From Fulvimarina manganoxydans (GTDB taxonomy: Bacteria; Pseudomonadota; Alphaproteobacteria; Rhizobiales; Rhizobiaceae), in NCBI RefSeq assembly GCF_900176465.1, contig NZ_FWXR01000002.1, positions 1 through 64,000 on the forward strand: a stretch of DNA of 64,000 bases. Reading direction: 5' to 3'. Made by a program: the position numbers and the translations under genes. Under the pieces are notes generated by a model. The model was not told the DNA's origin. It searched no databases and saw nothing but the letters and a program-made list of their open reading frames with translations. Shown here one piece after another: positions 17,107 through 26,579 of this stretch. Numbering within the stretch: position 1 is the stretch's first letter; each line of letters opens with the position of its first letter.

Positions 17107-18309
17107 ATGTCCGCCGAGATTGAAGCCCGCTCCGGGCCGCCTCGGGGCGCAAGGACGTCGTCCTCGCTCCTCAACGATCCCACCTTCCGGTCGATCGCGA
17201 TCCAGGTGTCGCTGATCCTTGCACTGGTTCTCTTTGCATGGTGGTTGATCGACAACACGGCCCGCAATCTTGCGGCAGCCAATATCGCTTCCGGTTTCGG
17301 CTTTCTGTGGTCGCGGGCTGGCTTCGACATCGCCCAGACGCCGATCGAATATTCGAGCTCCGAGACGTATGGGCGGGCGATCTTCGTCGGCATCGTCAAC
17401 ACATTGATCGTCGCGGGCGCGGGTATCGTCTTTGCGACCATTGTCGGCTTCATCGTCGGCATCGGACGGTTGTCGCAGAACTTCCTGATCCGGCTTCTGT
17501 CGACCGTCTATGTCGAGACGTTCCGCAACATCCCGACGCTTCTCGTCATCCTGTTCTGGTATTTCGGCGTCCTTTCCGTTCTGGATGGTCCGCGCGGGCT
17601 GGAAGAGAACGCTTTCGGCTTCTACCTGACCAATCGCGGCCTGCAGACGCCGCTCGTCCTGTTCGATCCCCTGGCTTGGCTGACCTTCGCCGCCTTCGTC
17701 ATCGGCGTTCTCGCGGTGGTCGTGCTCGCCCGCCAGAACAAGAAACGCCAGCTCGCCACCGGCGAGCGCCGTCCGATCTTGTGGCCGGCTCTCGGTCTCA
17801 TCATCGGCTTGCCGCTGATCACATTCCTTGTCACGGGCATTCCCGCCACGATCGATTATCCGACGCCTTCGCGTTTCAATCTGCAAGGCGGTTTTCAGAT
17901 CAGGCCGGAATTCATTGCGCTGTTCCTGGCGCTGTCGATCTACACGGCGGCCTTTATCGCTGAGATCGTGCGCGCCGGCATTCTGTCGGTCGCCAAAGGG
18001 CAGACCGAGGCGGCATCAGCCCTTGGCCTGCGGCGCGGTCTGACATTGCGTCTCGTCGTGGTGCCCCAGGCCTTCCGGGTGATCATTCCGCCGCTGACCA
18101 GCCAATATCTCAACCTCACCAAGAACTCTTCGCTCGGTCTTGCCATCGGCTATCCCGAGCTCGTCGCCATCGGCTCGACCGTTCTCAACCAGTCGGGTCA
18201 GTCCATCGAAGTCGTGATGATCTGGATGACCGTCTATCTGACGATCAGCCTGACGGTCTCGGTCTTCATGAATTGGTTCAACGCCAAAATGGCGCTGGTC
18301 GAGCGGTAA
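17107..18309 (+). CDS. aapQ: General L-amino-acid ABC permease AapQ
   Basis: 400 aa, the usual length for AapQ. It has about eight membrane segments, with a long loop between the first helices and the core. The inner-membrane permease EAA motif is AAFIAEIVRAGILSVAKGQTEAASALGL near residue 290, followed by RLVVVPQAFRVIIPPLTSQYLNLTKNSSLG. It forms a heterodimer with AapM and uses AapP as ATPase. It is 125 bp after aapJ and 12 bp before aapM. Confidence 0.93.
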   Translation: MSAEIEARSGPPRGARTSSSLLNDPTFRSIAIQVSLILALVLFAWWLIDNTARNLAAANIASGFGFLWSRAGFDIAQTPIEYSSSETYGRAIFVGIVNTLIVAGAGIVFATIVGFIVGIGRLSQNFLIRLLSTVYVETFRNIPTLLVILFWYFGVLSVLDGPRGLEENAFGFYLTNRGLQTPLVLFDPLAWLTFAAFVIGVLAVVVLARQNKKRQLATGERRPILWPALGLIIGLPLITFLVTGIPATIDYPTPSRFNLQGGFQIRPEFIALFLALSIYTAAFIAEIVRAGILSVAKGQTEAASALGLRRGLTLRLVVVPQAFRVIIPPLTSQYLNLTKNSSLGLAIGYPELVAIGSTVLNQSGQSIEVVMIWMTVYLTISLTVSVFMNWFNAKMALVER

Positions 18310-18321
18310 GGGATAGCCAGG

Positions 18322-19818
18322 ATGCAGGAACAAGTCGCTCGCTTCGTCGCAACCGACGAGAAGCCCGCTCTGCCACCACCACCCGGCGACCATGGCTTCT
18401 TCGGAACGGTCCGCAAGAACCTCTTCGCCACACCGATCGACAGCGTCCTGTCGATCATCGCCGGCATCTTCATCGCCTGGGGTGTCTGGAACATCCTCGA
18501 ATGGGCGATTTTCGACGCTGTCTTCACCGGCTCTGACCGCGAAGCCTGTCTGGTGGAAGGCGGCGGCCATGGCGGCGCCTGCTGGGCCTTCATCAACGCC
18601 AAATTCGGCCAGTTCATCTATGGCGTCTATCCGATCGCCGAGCGTTGGCGCGTGAATCTGTCCTTCGCGCTCCTGGCGATCCTCGCGGCCGGAATACTTA
18701 TTCCGAAAGTACCCTATAAGGCCATCAACGCGGTCTTGCTCTTTGCGGTCTTCCCGGTCGTCACGCTCGTCCTTCTTACGGGCGGCCGCTTCGCCTTTTC
18801 GGGCGGCGAGCTTGCGCTCGTCTTCCTGATCGCAGGCGCGTTGACGGTGAGCGGGGTGGCCGCGCGGCCCGATGTCACTTCTTCGCGGATCGAGATGCGC
18901 ATCGCAGTCTGGCTTCTTGTCGCCGGTGCGGCGGCGATGCTCCTGTCGAATGTCGTCAGTGCCGGGTCGGTGACCTTCCTCGATTTCCGTTTCTCTATTC
19001 TGACGCTCGTCGCCTTTCTGGCCTCGCTCGCTGCGGTCGCTCTAGCCGCCTACATGGCGATCACGGTCTCGGCCGCGACGGAGTGGTTCAAGCTTCTGAC
19101 GCCCGTGATCGCGGCGATCCTGTTTGTCTGGGTGATGACCGCGAATTTCGGTCTGCGCCCCGTACCCACCAATCTCTGGGGCGGCCTGATGCTGACCCTG
19201 GTTGTCGCCTTGAGCGGGATCGCCGCCTCGCTTCCGCTCGGCATCCTCCTCGCCCTTGGTCGTCGTTCGGATATGCCGGCAGTGAAGCTGATCTGCGTGG
19301 TCTTCATCGAGTTCTGGCGCGGTGTACCTCTGATCACCGTTCTGTTCATGGCCAATTTCATGCTGCCGCTCTTCATGCCCGAGGGCGTCAGCTTCAACCA
19401 GCTTCTTCGAGCGGTCGTCGGCGTCGCGCTGTTCGCGGCCGCCTATATGGCGGAGGTGATCCGTGGCGGCCTTCAGGCGATTCCGAAGGGCCAGTATGAG
19501 GGCGCCGATGCCATGGCGCTCACCTATTGGCAGAAGATGCGGCTGGTCATCCTGCCCCAGGCGCTGAAGCTGGTGATCCCGGGGATCGTCAACACCTTCA
19601 TCGGCCTCTTCAAGGATACGAGCCTCGTCTACATCATCGGCCTTGCCGATCTTCTCGGCACGGTGCGGCGCGGCTTCAACGATCCGACCTGGATCACGCC
19701 CTCGACGCCGGCCACCGGCCTCATCTTCGCGGCCTTTGTCTTCTGGCTCTTCTGCTTTTCCATGTCGCGCTACTCGATCTTCATGGAGCGCCGGCTCGAT
19801 ACGGGCCACAAACGGTAA
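18322..19818 (+). CDS. aapM: General L-amino-acid ABC permease AapM, unusually long
   Basis: 498 aa; rhizobial AapM proteins are about 380-390 aa as I recall them. The N-terminal part ([22 protein letters not shown]) and the C-terminal permease core ([26 protein letters not shown], then [12 protein letters not shown]-like segments) are typical. Between them, residues about 115-255 add roughly five hydrophobic segments, including [17 protein letters not shown] and [20 protein letters not shown]. This looks like an insertion into the loop before the core, not a frameshift, since the reading frame is continuous and codon use is even. It ends 12 bp before aapP. Confidence 0.9.
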   Translation: MQEQVARFVATDEKPALPPPPGDHGFFGTVRKNLFATPIDSVLSIIAGIFIAWGVWNILEWAIFDAVFTGSDREACLVEGGGHGGACWAFINAKFGQFIYGVYPIAERWRVNLSFALLAILAAGILIPKVPYKAINAVLLFAVFPVVTLVLLTGGRFAFSGGELALVFLIAGALTVSGVAARPDVTSSRIEMRIAVWLLVAGAAAMLLSNVVSAGSVTFLDFRFSILTLVAFLASLAAVALAAYMAITVSAATEWFKLLTPVIAAILFVWVMTANFGLRPVPTNLWGGLMLTLVVALSGIAASLPLGILLALGRRSDMPAVKLICVVFIEFWRGVPLITVLFMANFMLPLFMPEGVSFNQLLRAVVGVALFAAAYMAEVIRGGLQAIPKGQYEGADAMALTYWQKMRLVILPQALKLVIPGIVNTFIGLFKDTSLVYIIGLADLLGTVRRGFNDPTWITPSTPATGLIFAAFVFWLFCFSMSRYSIFMERRLDTGHKR

Positions 19819-19830
19819 GGATAAGACTTC

Positions 19831-20619
19831 ATGTCGCTCGCAACCGAAACCGACACCGCCCCCGCCAAGCGCATGGAGGTCTCCGACGAGGTCGCCGTGC
19901 AGATGATCGACGTCAACAAGTGGTATGGCGAATTCCACGTCCTGCGCGACATCAATCTCACTGTCTACAAGGGTGAGCGCATCGTCGTCTGCGGACCGTC
20001 CGGGTCCGGCAAGTCCACCATGATCCGCTGCATCAACCGGCTGGAGGAGCATCAGCGGGGCCAGATCATCGTGGATGGCACCGAACTCACCGGCGATCTG
20101 AAGAAGATCGACGAGGTGCGCCGCGAGGTCGGCATGGTGTTCCAGCACTTCAATCTCTTCCCCCATCTGACGATCCTGGAAAACTGCACGCTGGCGCCGA
20201 TCTGGGTGCGCAAGATGCCGAAGAAGAAGGCGGAGGAGATTGCTATGCACTATCTCACCCGCGTGAAGATCCCGGATCAGGCGCACAAATATCCCGGTCA
20301 GCTGTCGGGCGGCCAGCAGCAGCGCGTGGCGATCGCCCGCTCGCTCTGCATGAACCCCCGCATCATGCTCTTCGACGAGCCCACCTCGGCGCTCGATCCG
20401 GAAATGATCAAGGAAGTCCTCGACGTCATGGTGGGTCTTGCCGAGGAAGGCATGACCATGCTTTGCGTGACCCATGAAATGGGCTTTGCCCGTTCGGTGG
20501 CGAACCGTGTGATCTTCATGGATCGCGGCCAGATCGTCGAACAGAACGAGCCCCAGGCCTTCTTCGACAATCCGCAGCATGAGCGCACCAAGCTCTTCCT
20601 TTCGCAGATCCTGCATTGA
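19831..20619 (+). CDS. aapP: General L-amino-acid ABC ATPase AapP
   Basis: 262 aa ABC ATPase of the polar amino-acid type. Walker A is [19 protein letters not shown], the signature is [15 protein letters not shown], Walker B is [15 protein letters not shown] and the H-loop is [20 protein letters not shown]. It ends in the family tail [18 protein letters not shown]. It energises AapQM and is the last gene of the operon. Confidence 0.94.
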   Translation: MSLATETDTAPAKRMEVSDEVAVQMIDVNKWYGEFHVLRDINLTVYKGERIVVCGPSGSGKSTMIRCINRLEEHQRGQIIVDGTELTGDLKKIDEVRREVGMVFQHFNLFPHLTILENCTLAPIWVRKMPKKKAEEIAMHYLTRVKIPDQAHKYPGQLSGGQQQRVAIARSLCMNPRIMLFDEPTSALDPEMIKEVLDVMVGLAEEGMTMLCVTHEMGFARSVANRVIFMDRGQIVEQNEPQAFFDNPQHERTKLFLSQILH

Positions 20620-20640
20620 CCCAGACCGGCGATCGCTAAT

Positions 20641-20702
20641 GGGCAGTCATAGGCGGGCGGGGCTGTCTGCCAGCTTTCTTCGCTCGCCCCATGCTGCCCT
20701 TT
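20641..20702 (+). terminator. Possible terminator after aapP
   Basis: GGGCAG (20641-20646) pairs with CTGCCC (20694-20699), and inside it GGGCG (20655-20659) pairs with CGCCC (20685-20689). A short TTT follows. The structure is imperfect with a large loop, so this is a weak call. Confidence 0.3.
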
Positions 20703-20789
20703 GTCGATAAAATTGGCTGACCATTAATTGGTCGGAACACCTGATCACATTTTCCGTTATCGCCGGAATGCCGATCGGAGGGTCATGGA

Positions 20790-21980
20790 TTGGGCGAGCG
20801 CGATGACAAACCGAAGGCTGTGAGCCCCTCGGTCACCAATTTCTCTCCCACCCTCGGCCTCGTGACGCGACAGACATTCGAAAGCGGCCCGCGATGGGCG
20901 GTCATCGGCATCTTCTTCATTCTGCTGTTCGGCGGGCTCTATCTCACGGCCAGCTTCGTCCTTCCGGTCATTATCGCCGTTCTCTTCGCGCTGGTGATGA
21001 GCCCGATCGTGCGCTTTCTGCGCCGGCGGCTGAAGATCTGGGAGCCGATTTCCGCGCTCGTCCTCGTGGTCGGCTCGCTTTTGTTCATCACGCTCGGCTT
21101 CTACATGCTGAGCGATCCGATCGCGAATATCGTCTCCGACGCGCCGCGCTATGCGCGGGCCGTGGACTCGGAGATCCGCACCATGCAGGCGCGGATCGAG
21201 AGGCTGCGGACGGCCTCGCGAAGCCTGGAGCAAAGCGACTCTCTTCCGCCATCGCCCTTCATCCGCCCCGAAGAGCAGCGGCCGGCCGATCAGGGCCCCC
21301 AGGAAGTCGTCGTCCAGAATCCGGGCCTTCTCGACAATGCGGCGAACGAACTCCCGACGATCATCGCCTCGATTCTGTTCTCGCTGGTGTTTCTGTTCTT
21401 CCTTCTGGCCTCGGGAGATCTCTTCTATCAGAAGCTTGTGCGGCTGATGCCGACGCTTTCGGATAAGAAGCGGGCCCTTCACATCGCCCATGACATCGAG
21501 CGGGAGCTGTCGCGCTACTTCCTGACGATCACCTTGATCAACACGATGCTCGGCATTGCGGTGGGAACGTCCCTCTGGCTGGTCGGCATGCCGGGTGCGC
21601 TCGTCTTCGGAGCGCTTGCGGGGCTCCTGAACTTCATCCCCTATCTCGGCTCGCTTTTCGGCATGGGCCTTGTCGGGGTCATTGCACTTGCCGAATTCGG
21701 CGATCTCGCCGCCGCCGCGCCGCCGGTTCTCGCCTATCTCGCCTGCACCACGATCGAGGGTCAGTTCGTGACGCCGATGATCGTCGGGCGACGGCTTCAG
21801 ATGAATGCGGCAGCCGTCTTCCTCTCGGTCGCCTTCTGGGGCTGGATCTGGGGCGTCGTCGGCATGTTCCTGGCCGTTCCCCTTATGGTCGCGATCAAGG
21901 TCTTTGCGACCTATGTAGACGGGATGCAGGCCTTTGGGGCCTTTCTATCAGGAGAAGACGCGCCTGATGATGAGAGTTGA
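20790..21980 (+). CDS. AI-2E (PerM/YdiK) family membrane protein
   Basis: 396 aa from a TTG at 20790. GGAGGG at 20777-20782 is 7 bases before it, whereas the ATG at 20785 would be too close and runs quickly into a stop in its own frame. About eight membrane segments: two N-terminal pairs, a soluble central stretch rich in polar residues (about 110-190), then four C-terminal helices with FGALAGLLNFIPYLGSLFG and WGWIWGVVGMFLAVPLMVAIK, the family signatures. Family members export AI-2 or move ions in a few species; here the role is unknown. The gene stands alone. Confidence 0.85.
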   Translation: MGERDDKPKAVSPSVTNFSPTLGLVTRQTFESGPRWAVIGIFFILLFGGLYLTASFVLPVIIAVLFALVMSPIVRFLRRRLKIWEPISALVLVVGSLLFITLGFYMLSDPIANIVSDAPRYARAVDSEIRTMQARIERLRTASRSLEQSDSLPPSPFIRPEEQRPADQGPQEVVVQNPGLLDNAANELPTIIASILFSLVFLFFLLASGDLFYQKLVRLMPTLSDKKRALHIAHDIERELSRYFLTITLINTMLGIAVGTSLWLVGMPGALVFGALAGLLNFIPYLGSLFGMGLVGVIALAEFGDLAAAAPPVLAYLACTTIEGQFVTPMIVGRRLQMNAAAVFLSVAFWGWIWGVVGMFLAVPLMVAIKVFATYVDGMQAFGAFLSGEDAPDDES

Positions 21981-22038
21981 CCTCCGGGACCGCACCCTTC
22001 GACCAGGATGAGGGTCGGCCTCCGCTGGTTGGCCAAAA

Positions 22039-22069
22039 GGAAAGCCGGACGTTCATCGTCCGGCTTTCC
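22039..22069 (-). terminator. Strong rho-independent terminator for the 27-aa gene
   Basis: A perfect 13-bp stem, GGAAAGCCGGACG (22039-22051) with CGTCCGGCTTTCC (22057-22069), closes a 5-nt loop. Read on the minus strand the stem is followed by TTTT. It lies 53 bp past the stop of the minus-strand small gene. It also sits 58 bp after the AI-2E gene on the plus strand, where an A-rich rather than T-rich tract follows. Confidence 0.75.
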
Positions 22070-22121
22070 AAAAACCTCAAAAAAGATTGGTGTCGATCGA
22101 TGGCCCTCAAGGCCTTGAGCT

Positions 22122-22205
22122 TCAGAGAGCCCCGATGACCATCGCCCCCACAAAGGCGAACGCGGCACAGATCATCAACATGTTCAAAGAACGTGCGATT
22201 TCCAT
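22122..22205 (-). CDS. 27-aa single-pass membrane peptide
   Basis: ATG at 22205 to TGA at 22122. The peptide starts MEIARSLNMLMICAAFAFVG and continues hydrophobically to a Leu at position 27, so residues about 8-27 form one membrane helix with a single Cys. A near-ideal Shine-Dalgarno, GGAGGAGA, ends about 8 bases before the ATG, and the strong terminator at 22039-22069 follows. Together these mark a real short transcription unit below the usual length cut-offs. I do not recognise a named family; it resembles the short membrane peptides common in rhizobia only in general character. Confidence 0.75.
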   Translation of the reverse strand: MEIARSLNMLMICAAFAFVGAMVIGAL

Positions 22206-22636
22206 TAGCCAGTCTCCTCCAACGGATGGGTGTCATACGCTTGCTGCGGACCACCACCCTGACGCTTCTACCGTGAGAGACGCGACGAAGTCACGAAACC
22301 TTTCACGGCTGTCACGGACGTTAACGCAAGATCGACCATCTCAAAAGCCCTTTTCGACGCTGCACCGCACAGGAAAATTGGCCGACTTCAAAAAGACCGC
22401 ATTCGTCGCCGCGAGTACGAATATATATGGGAAGATTAGATATCGGCCGTGCCTGTTTATCATCGTCTGAACGACTCGCTTTAATGAGCGAAAGACTGGA
22501 ATTGTCTCGGAGTGGGACAAATTCCCGGCTTTCATTTCGACTTAGCGCTGGTTCTTTCCGATGCGAGACTTTCGAGCGCCGGACCCGCAGTGATTGGAAT
22601 CGAGCTTGTCCTGCGGTGTCGGGCGTTGCCTGATGC
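22206..22636. other. Gap upstream of the 27-aa gene
   Basis: 431 bp with short non-convincing ORFs. An AT-rich patch (ATATATATG around 22420-22432) stands out against the GC-rich background and may be part of a promoter. Nothing else is interpretable. Confidence 0.4.
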
Positions 22637-23929
22637 TCATTCGCTTGGCCGTCCTCGATCAGCTTGGATCAGGCGCTCAAGACGGTCCGCGATGGTCAGG
22701 GCCTCCCAGTCCCGGCCAAAGCGCGTGACAATCGAAACGCCCAGCGGCAGGCCGGCGGAGGTCGTGAGCCCTGGCACATTGACGACTGGATTACCGGTGA
22801 GCGTCCAGAGCTTCGCCATCGTCGGATCGCCGGTCGAAGCCAGCCCCGCGGGCGGTGGACCGGAGGCGGAGGGGACAAGGAGAGCGTCGACGGTTTCGAA
22901 CAGGCTCGTCGCCGCCTTTCTCGCAAGGCGTGCGCAGCGCCGGGCGCCGTCATAGGCGTCGGGCTCGACAGTGGCGCCCTCATCGAGAATGGCCCGTAGT
23001 TTCGGGCCAAGCCTGTCGCCGCCGCTCACATGTTCATGCATCAAGGCCCGTGCCGCCTCGAAACCCTGAATCGTTCTGTGGGAATCGCGGCCTTCACTCA
23101 AGGCGGCGGGTTCGGCGAGATCGACGATGCGCGCGCCGGCCCGTTCTAGGAGCCGCGCGGCCGCGCCGATCGCCTCCGTCATCTCGTGGTCCAGGTGATC
23201 GTCGACCTTCGCGCGATAAAGCCCGATCTTCAGGCCATTGGCATCCGCGGCGCTTAGAGAGGTGAGGGGACGGCCTGTGATGCGCTCTGCGAGAAGAGCG
23301 AGATCGGCAACGCTCGCGGCAAAGAGGCCCGCCGTGTCGAGGGACCAGGAGAAGGTCTTCATGCCGACCGTCGGCAGCAGCCGGAAGCTCGGCTTAAAAC
23401 CGGCAATCCCGCAGAAACTTGCTGGTCGGATGACCGAACCTCCCGTCTGCGATCCAAAGGCCGCCGCGACGAAGCCGGCCGCGACAGCCGCCGCCGAACC
23501 GGAAGAAGAACCGCCCGGCGTGTGGCCTGGCGCGACCGGATTGCGCGTGTCCTTCGGGTCGATCGAGGCCAATTCCGTCGTGACAGTCTTGCCAATGATG
23601 GTCGCGCCCGCGCTGCGCGCCATGGCGACGAGCGCCGCATCAAAGCGCGGTCGATGCCCTTCATAGAGAGGGGAGCCCATCTCAGTCGGCATGTCATGGG
23701 TGTCGAAGATGTCTTTGACCCCGATACTTATGCCCGCGAGCGGAGCCTCCGTCGATTGGCGGGCGTCGTCCTCGGCAAGACAGACAAAGGCGCCGATCTC
23801 GCTATCCCCGGCCGCGATCCGTCGGCGGGCGGCTTCGATCGCATCGACCGCTGTCATGCGCCGATCCTCGATGGCTTTCAGGATGGCGCCGACATGAAGG
23901 CGCGGCGCCTCGAGTGGATGATCGGTCAT
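22637..23929 (-). CDS. Amidase-signature hydrolase
   Basis: 430 aa amidase-signature enzyme. The catalytic Ser-cisSer-Lys triad is visible: Lys72 in IGVKDIFDT, the cis-Ser in GGSSSGSAAA (141-143), and the nucleophile Ser165 in QTGGSVIRPASFCG. It hydrolyses an amide; the substrate is not evident. The C-terminal region (ALLVPSASGPPPAG) resembles small aliphatic and urethane-type amidases. It diverges from the ornithine decarboxylase gene over 157 bp, which may indicate joint amine/amide metabolism. Confidence 0.85.
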   Translation of the reverse strand: MTDHPLEAPRLHVGAILKAIEDRRMTAVDAIEAARRRIAAGDSEIGAFVCLAEDDARQSTEAPLAGISIGVKDIFDTHDMPTEMGSPLYEGHRPRFDAALVAMARSAGATIIGKTVTTELASIDPKDTRNPVAPGHTPGGSSSGSAAAVAAGFVAAAFGSQTGGSVIRPASFCGIAGFKPSFRLLPTVGMKTFSWSLDTAGLFAASVADLALLAERITGRPLTSLSAADANGLKIGLYRAKVDDHLDHEMTEAIGAAARLLERAGARIVDLAEPAALSEGRDSHRTIQGFEAARALMHEHVSGGDRLGPKLRAILDEGATVEPDAYDGARRCARLARKAATSLFETVDALLVPSASGPPPAGLASTGDPTMAKLWTLTGNPVVNVPGLTTSAGLPLGVSIVTRFGRDWEALTIADRLERLIQADRGRPSE

Positions 23930-24085
23930 GACGGTCCTTTCACTGACTTCTCAGACGCGGTATCGGGTTCACCGCCCGGCCTTTGGCGGGATTTGCTCGA
24001 GACACGCGGCCCGCCGCGCTTGTCCATGGGCGCGGGCGCCCGACTTTGCGGGAAACGACAGCGACGCGATAGGAGACTTCTCGCC

Positions 24086-25306
24086 TTGCAAAGCTTTTCC
24101 ACTGCCAAGGATGCTGCGCTCCATCTGCGCCCGGACGAGCCGGTCTATTGCTTCCGCCCCGAAGTGCTCAAGGCCGATGCCAAGGCGTTCGTGGACGCCT
24201 TTCCCGGCGAGACCGCCTATGCGGTGAAGACCAATGGCGAGCCGCTGGTCCTCGAAACGCTCGCAAAGGCGGGGATGCGCATCTTCGACGTCGCCTCGCC
24301 TGGCGAGTTCGCGGCCGTGAAGGCGGCAAGGCCTGACGCTGAGATGCTCTATATGCATCCTGTGAAGGCGCAATCGGATATCCGGCTTGCCCTCGAAACC
24401 TACGGGATACGCGTCCTGGCCCTCGACCATGAGGACGAGGTCGCCAAGGTTCTGCGCATCGTGCGCGCGCTCGATCTCGATCCCGGCACGTTGACGATCT
24501 TCGTGCGGCTCCAGACCAAGGGCCATGCGATGTACGAACTATCAAAAAAGTTCGGCGCCGCCCCGGCTCATGCGGTGGAGCTTCTGCAGCGCTGCCATCG
24601 GATCGGCTTCAAGGTCGGCATCTGTTTTCATGTGGGCTCGCAGATCGAGGATCCCGACACCTATGAGCGCGCGCTCGCCTCGGCCGATTGGGTGCGGAAC
24701 AGGGCTGACGTGCCGCTCGCCGGGCTCGATGTCGGCGGCGGATTTCCAGCCGAATATGGCCACGATCCGCGCCGCAAGAAGCCTGATATGCCGGGCTTTC
24801 CTGAGATCATGACGCAACTTCGCAGCGATCTCGACGAATGGGGCTTTTCCGATATTCCGCTCGTCGCCGAACCCGGCCGGGTCATCGTCGCCCGTTGCTT
24901 CTCGCTGATCGTCCGAGTGCTCCTGCGCAAGGGCAAGAGGCTCTATATCAATGACGGGATCTGGTCGTCCTTGTCCGATTCCTGGACCGGCAAAATCACG
25001 CTGCCCGCCCGCTTTATTCCCGATCCCGCGCGCACCCATCGCAACGGCAATCCGGACCGGATCGAAAGCTTCAAAGTGTGTGGGGCGACCTGCGACTCGG
25101 TCGATATCCTGTCGCGGCCCTTCTGGCTGCCGGAAACGGTCGATACGGGTGATTGGATCGAGATCGGCCATATCGGGGCCTATTCGCTATCCCTGCGCAC
25201 CCGGTTCAACGGCTTTTATCCCGACACTTTCGTCGAGGTGACGACCCCCTTCGACGAGGGCGAGGCGGCGGAAGGCTATGCGAGCCTTGAGACGATGGCC
25301 GACTGA
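24086..25306 (+). CDS. Type III PLP-dependent ornithine/lysine decarboxylase
   Basis: 406 aa from a TTG at 24086, which has AGGAGA at 24071-24076. The longer in-frame extension overlaps the divergent amidase and is rejected. The alanine-racemase-fold family is clear: PLP Lys48 in AYAVKTNGEP, the FDVASPGEF segment, GICFHVGSQ, GLDVGGGFPAEYG and VAEPGRVIVA, and the C-terminal catalytic Cys in CGATCDSVDIL. It decarboxylates ornithine and/or lysine to putrescine and/or cadaverine. The 25307-25472 region downstream has no gene. Confidence 0.88.
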   Translation: MQSFSTAKDAALHLRPDEPVYCFRPEVLKADAKAFVDAFPGETAYAVKTNGEPLVLETLAKAGMRIFDVASPGEFAAVKAARPDAEMLYMHPVKAQSDIRLALETYGIRVLALDHEDEVAKVLRIVRALDLDPGTLTIFVRLQTKGHAMYELSKKFGAAPAHAVELLQRCHRIGFKVGICFHVGSQIEDPDTYERALASADWVRNRADVPLAGLDVGGGFPAEYGHDPRRKKPDMPGFPEIMTQLRSDLDEWGFSDIPLVAEPGRVIVARCFSLIVRVLLRKGKRLYINDGIWSSLSDSWTGKITLPARFIPDPARTHRNGNPDRIESFKVCGATCDSVDILSRPFWLPETVDTGDWIEIGHIGAYSLSLRTRFNGFYPDTFVEVTTPFDEGEAAEGYASLETMAD

Positions 25307-25472
25307 TCCTCTGCCCCTCGGGTCGCGCCGAGCGCCTCGATCCGAATGATGCGCCACGACAAAAGGCGGCGCGCGGACCCGCTTGGTCCACCAGCCGCCA
25401 TGACACATGAACACCGCATCGCCCTTGTAAGGATAGAGGGGCGCTGCTTTGTCGAGATTTGAAGAGCCTCGC

Positions 25473-25817
25473 TCAGCCGGCCTTGCGTTGGGACAGGGTG
25501 ATGACCTTGGAGCGCCCGCTTCCCCGGACCGCTTCTGCTTTGAAAGCTTCGGCCTGTTCGCGCAGGAGATCGCCCTTGGCCCCCGCCAGCCGGCGCAATT
25601 CGGCGAGCTCGCAGCCCAGGATCACCTCGAAGCCGAGCGTACGCAGATGCACACGGGCATAGCAGAAGAAAGCCAGCTTCACGCGAGTGACGGATGGAAT
25701 CGTCGCAATCAGCGCCTCGCGCGCTTCACCATCGGTCCGAATCAGCTGTGCCAGCATGTCGAGCGCAACGGGGCAGGTTTGTTCGTTGATCAGACTATCG
25801 GGTTGAGACGGGGTCAT
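25473..25817 (-). CDS. Conserved-looking 114-aa hypothetical protein
   Basis: 114 aa from the ATG at 25817, with a weak AGGA upstream. An in-frame extension up to 26120 is possible but includes no ribosome site and looks non-coding. It is predominantly helical and includes RVKLAFFCYARVHLRTLGFE; the C-terminus is basic (RGSGRSKVITLSQRKAG). No signal peptide or membrane segment. I do not recognise the family. Confidence 0.55.
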   Translation of the reverse strand: MTPSQPDSLINEQTCPVALDMLAQLIRTDGEAREALIATIPSVTRVKLAFFCYARVHLRTLGFEVILGCELAELRRLAGAKGDLLREQAEAFKAEAVRGSGRSKVITLSQRKAG

Positions 25818-26147
25818 CGTCGTCCTCGCGGGTGGAAGGTCAGCATTCCTTTCGCCGGCGGTCATGTCAGCAACGCAGCACGGCGCTTCATGCGCGATAA
25901 ACGCGAAAATACCCGACATATCTGGTGCAAGCCTGGAAAGCTGCAGAGCCAGACTTTTCAGGTTCGAATTATTTTGCAAGCTTATGGTGTCGATCCGAGT
26001 GCGATATGCGGACTGCCCATGCGGGCCGGCCGAGCCATTGGGCAAACTGGCCGACTGAACCGCGTCAAATCTCGCTTCTTCTTCATCCATTCGAACCGAT
26101 GCCGTCTCGGGAGAAGGCAACCCGCCGGATCGTTGCGCCTTGCGGCT
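25818..26147. other. Gap between the 114-aa gene and zur
   Basis: 330 bp, somewhat lower in GC. I see no gene, hairpin or operator that I can support. Confidence 0.4.
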
Positions 26148-26579
26148 TTATCGGCACTCGGCGCACAGGCCCTTTAATTCCACCGTCGCGCGCGTCGGCA
26201 GAAAGCCGCGCTCGCGGGACACACGTTCGATCTCCCGATTAACGGCTTCGTCCTCGATCTCGTCGACGAGACCGCAATTCTCGCAGATGGCGAAGGCGAC
26301 CGTCGAATGGCCGCTGCAGGCTTCGTGCTGACAGGCGACGAAGGCGTTGAGGCTTTCCAGCCGATGGACGAGCCCCTTCTCCATGAGCTTGTCGAGCGCG
26401 CGATAGATCTGCAACGGCGCGCGAAGACCGTCGCCGCGCAGCCTATCGAGGATGGCATAGGCGGTGAGAGGTTTTTCCTGCTCGCGCAGGGCCGAGAACA
26501 CCATCGATTGGTTGCGGGTGAGCTTTGTCGGCGCTTCGTATGAATGCGCGTGGTCGTGGCCCATCTCAGCTTTGGCCAT
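26148..26579 (-). CDS. zur: Zinc uptake regulator Zur (Fur family)
   Basis: 143 aa from the ATG at 26579, overlapping the end of znuB by 14 bp. The Fur-type winged helix is LTRNQSMVFSALREQEKPLTAYAIL; APLQIYRALDKLMEKGLVHRLES is the recognition region. Metal residues include CQHEACSGH, CENCG and a C-terminal LCAEC pair that builds the structural zinc site, as in Zur rather than Fur. The N-terminus is unusually His-rich (MGHDHAHSYE). It represses zinc uptake genes when zinc is sufficient and is co-transcribed with znuCB. Confidence 0.9.
   Translation of the reverse strand: MAKAEMGHDHAHSYEAPTKLTRNQSMVFSALREQEKPLTAYAILDRLRGDGLRAPLQIYRALDKLMEKGLVHRLESLNAFVACQHEACSGHSTVAFAICENCGLVDEIEDEAVNREIERVSRERGFLPTRATVELKGLCAECR

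Noticed and set aside
19042-20616. Long minus-strand ORF (524 codons) antisense to aapM-aapP
   Set aside because: It mirrors the ABC genes in another frame, is rich in His/Asp/Arg runs typical of GC-codon shadows, and has no ribosome site; the plus-strand genes have full motifs.
23522-24085. N-terminal extension of the decarboxylase
   Set aside because: It overlaps the divergent amidase gene, and the TTG at 24086 has a proper ribosome site matching the family start.
25818-26120. 101-residue N-terminal extension of the 114-aa hypothetical protein
   Set aside because: No ribosome site, lower-GC mixed composition and no sign of a folded domain; the internal ATG is preferred.
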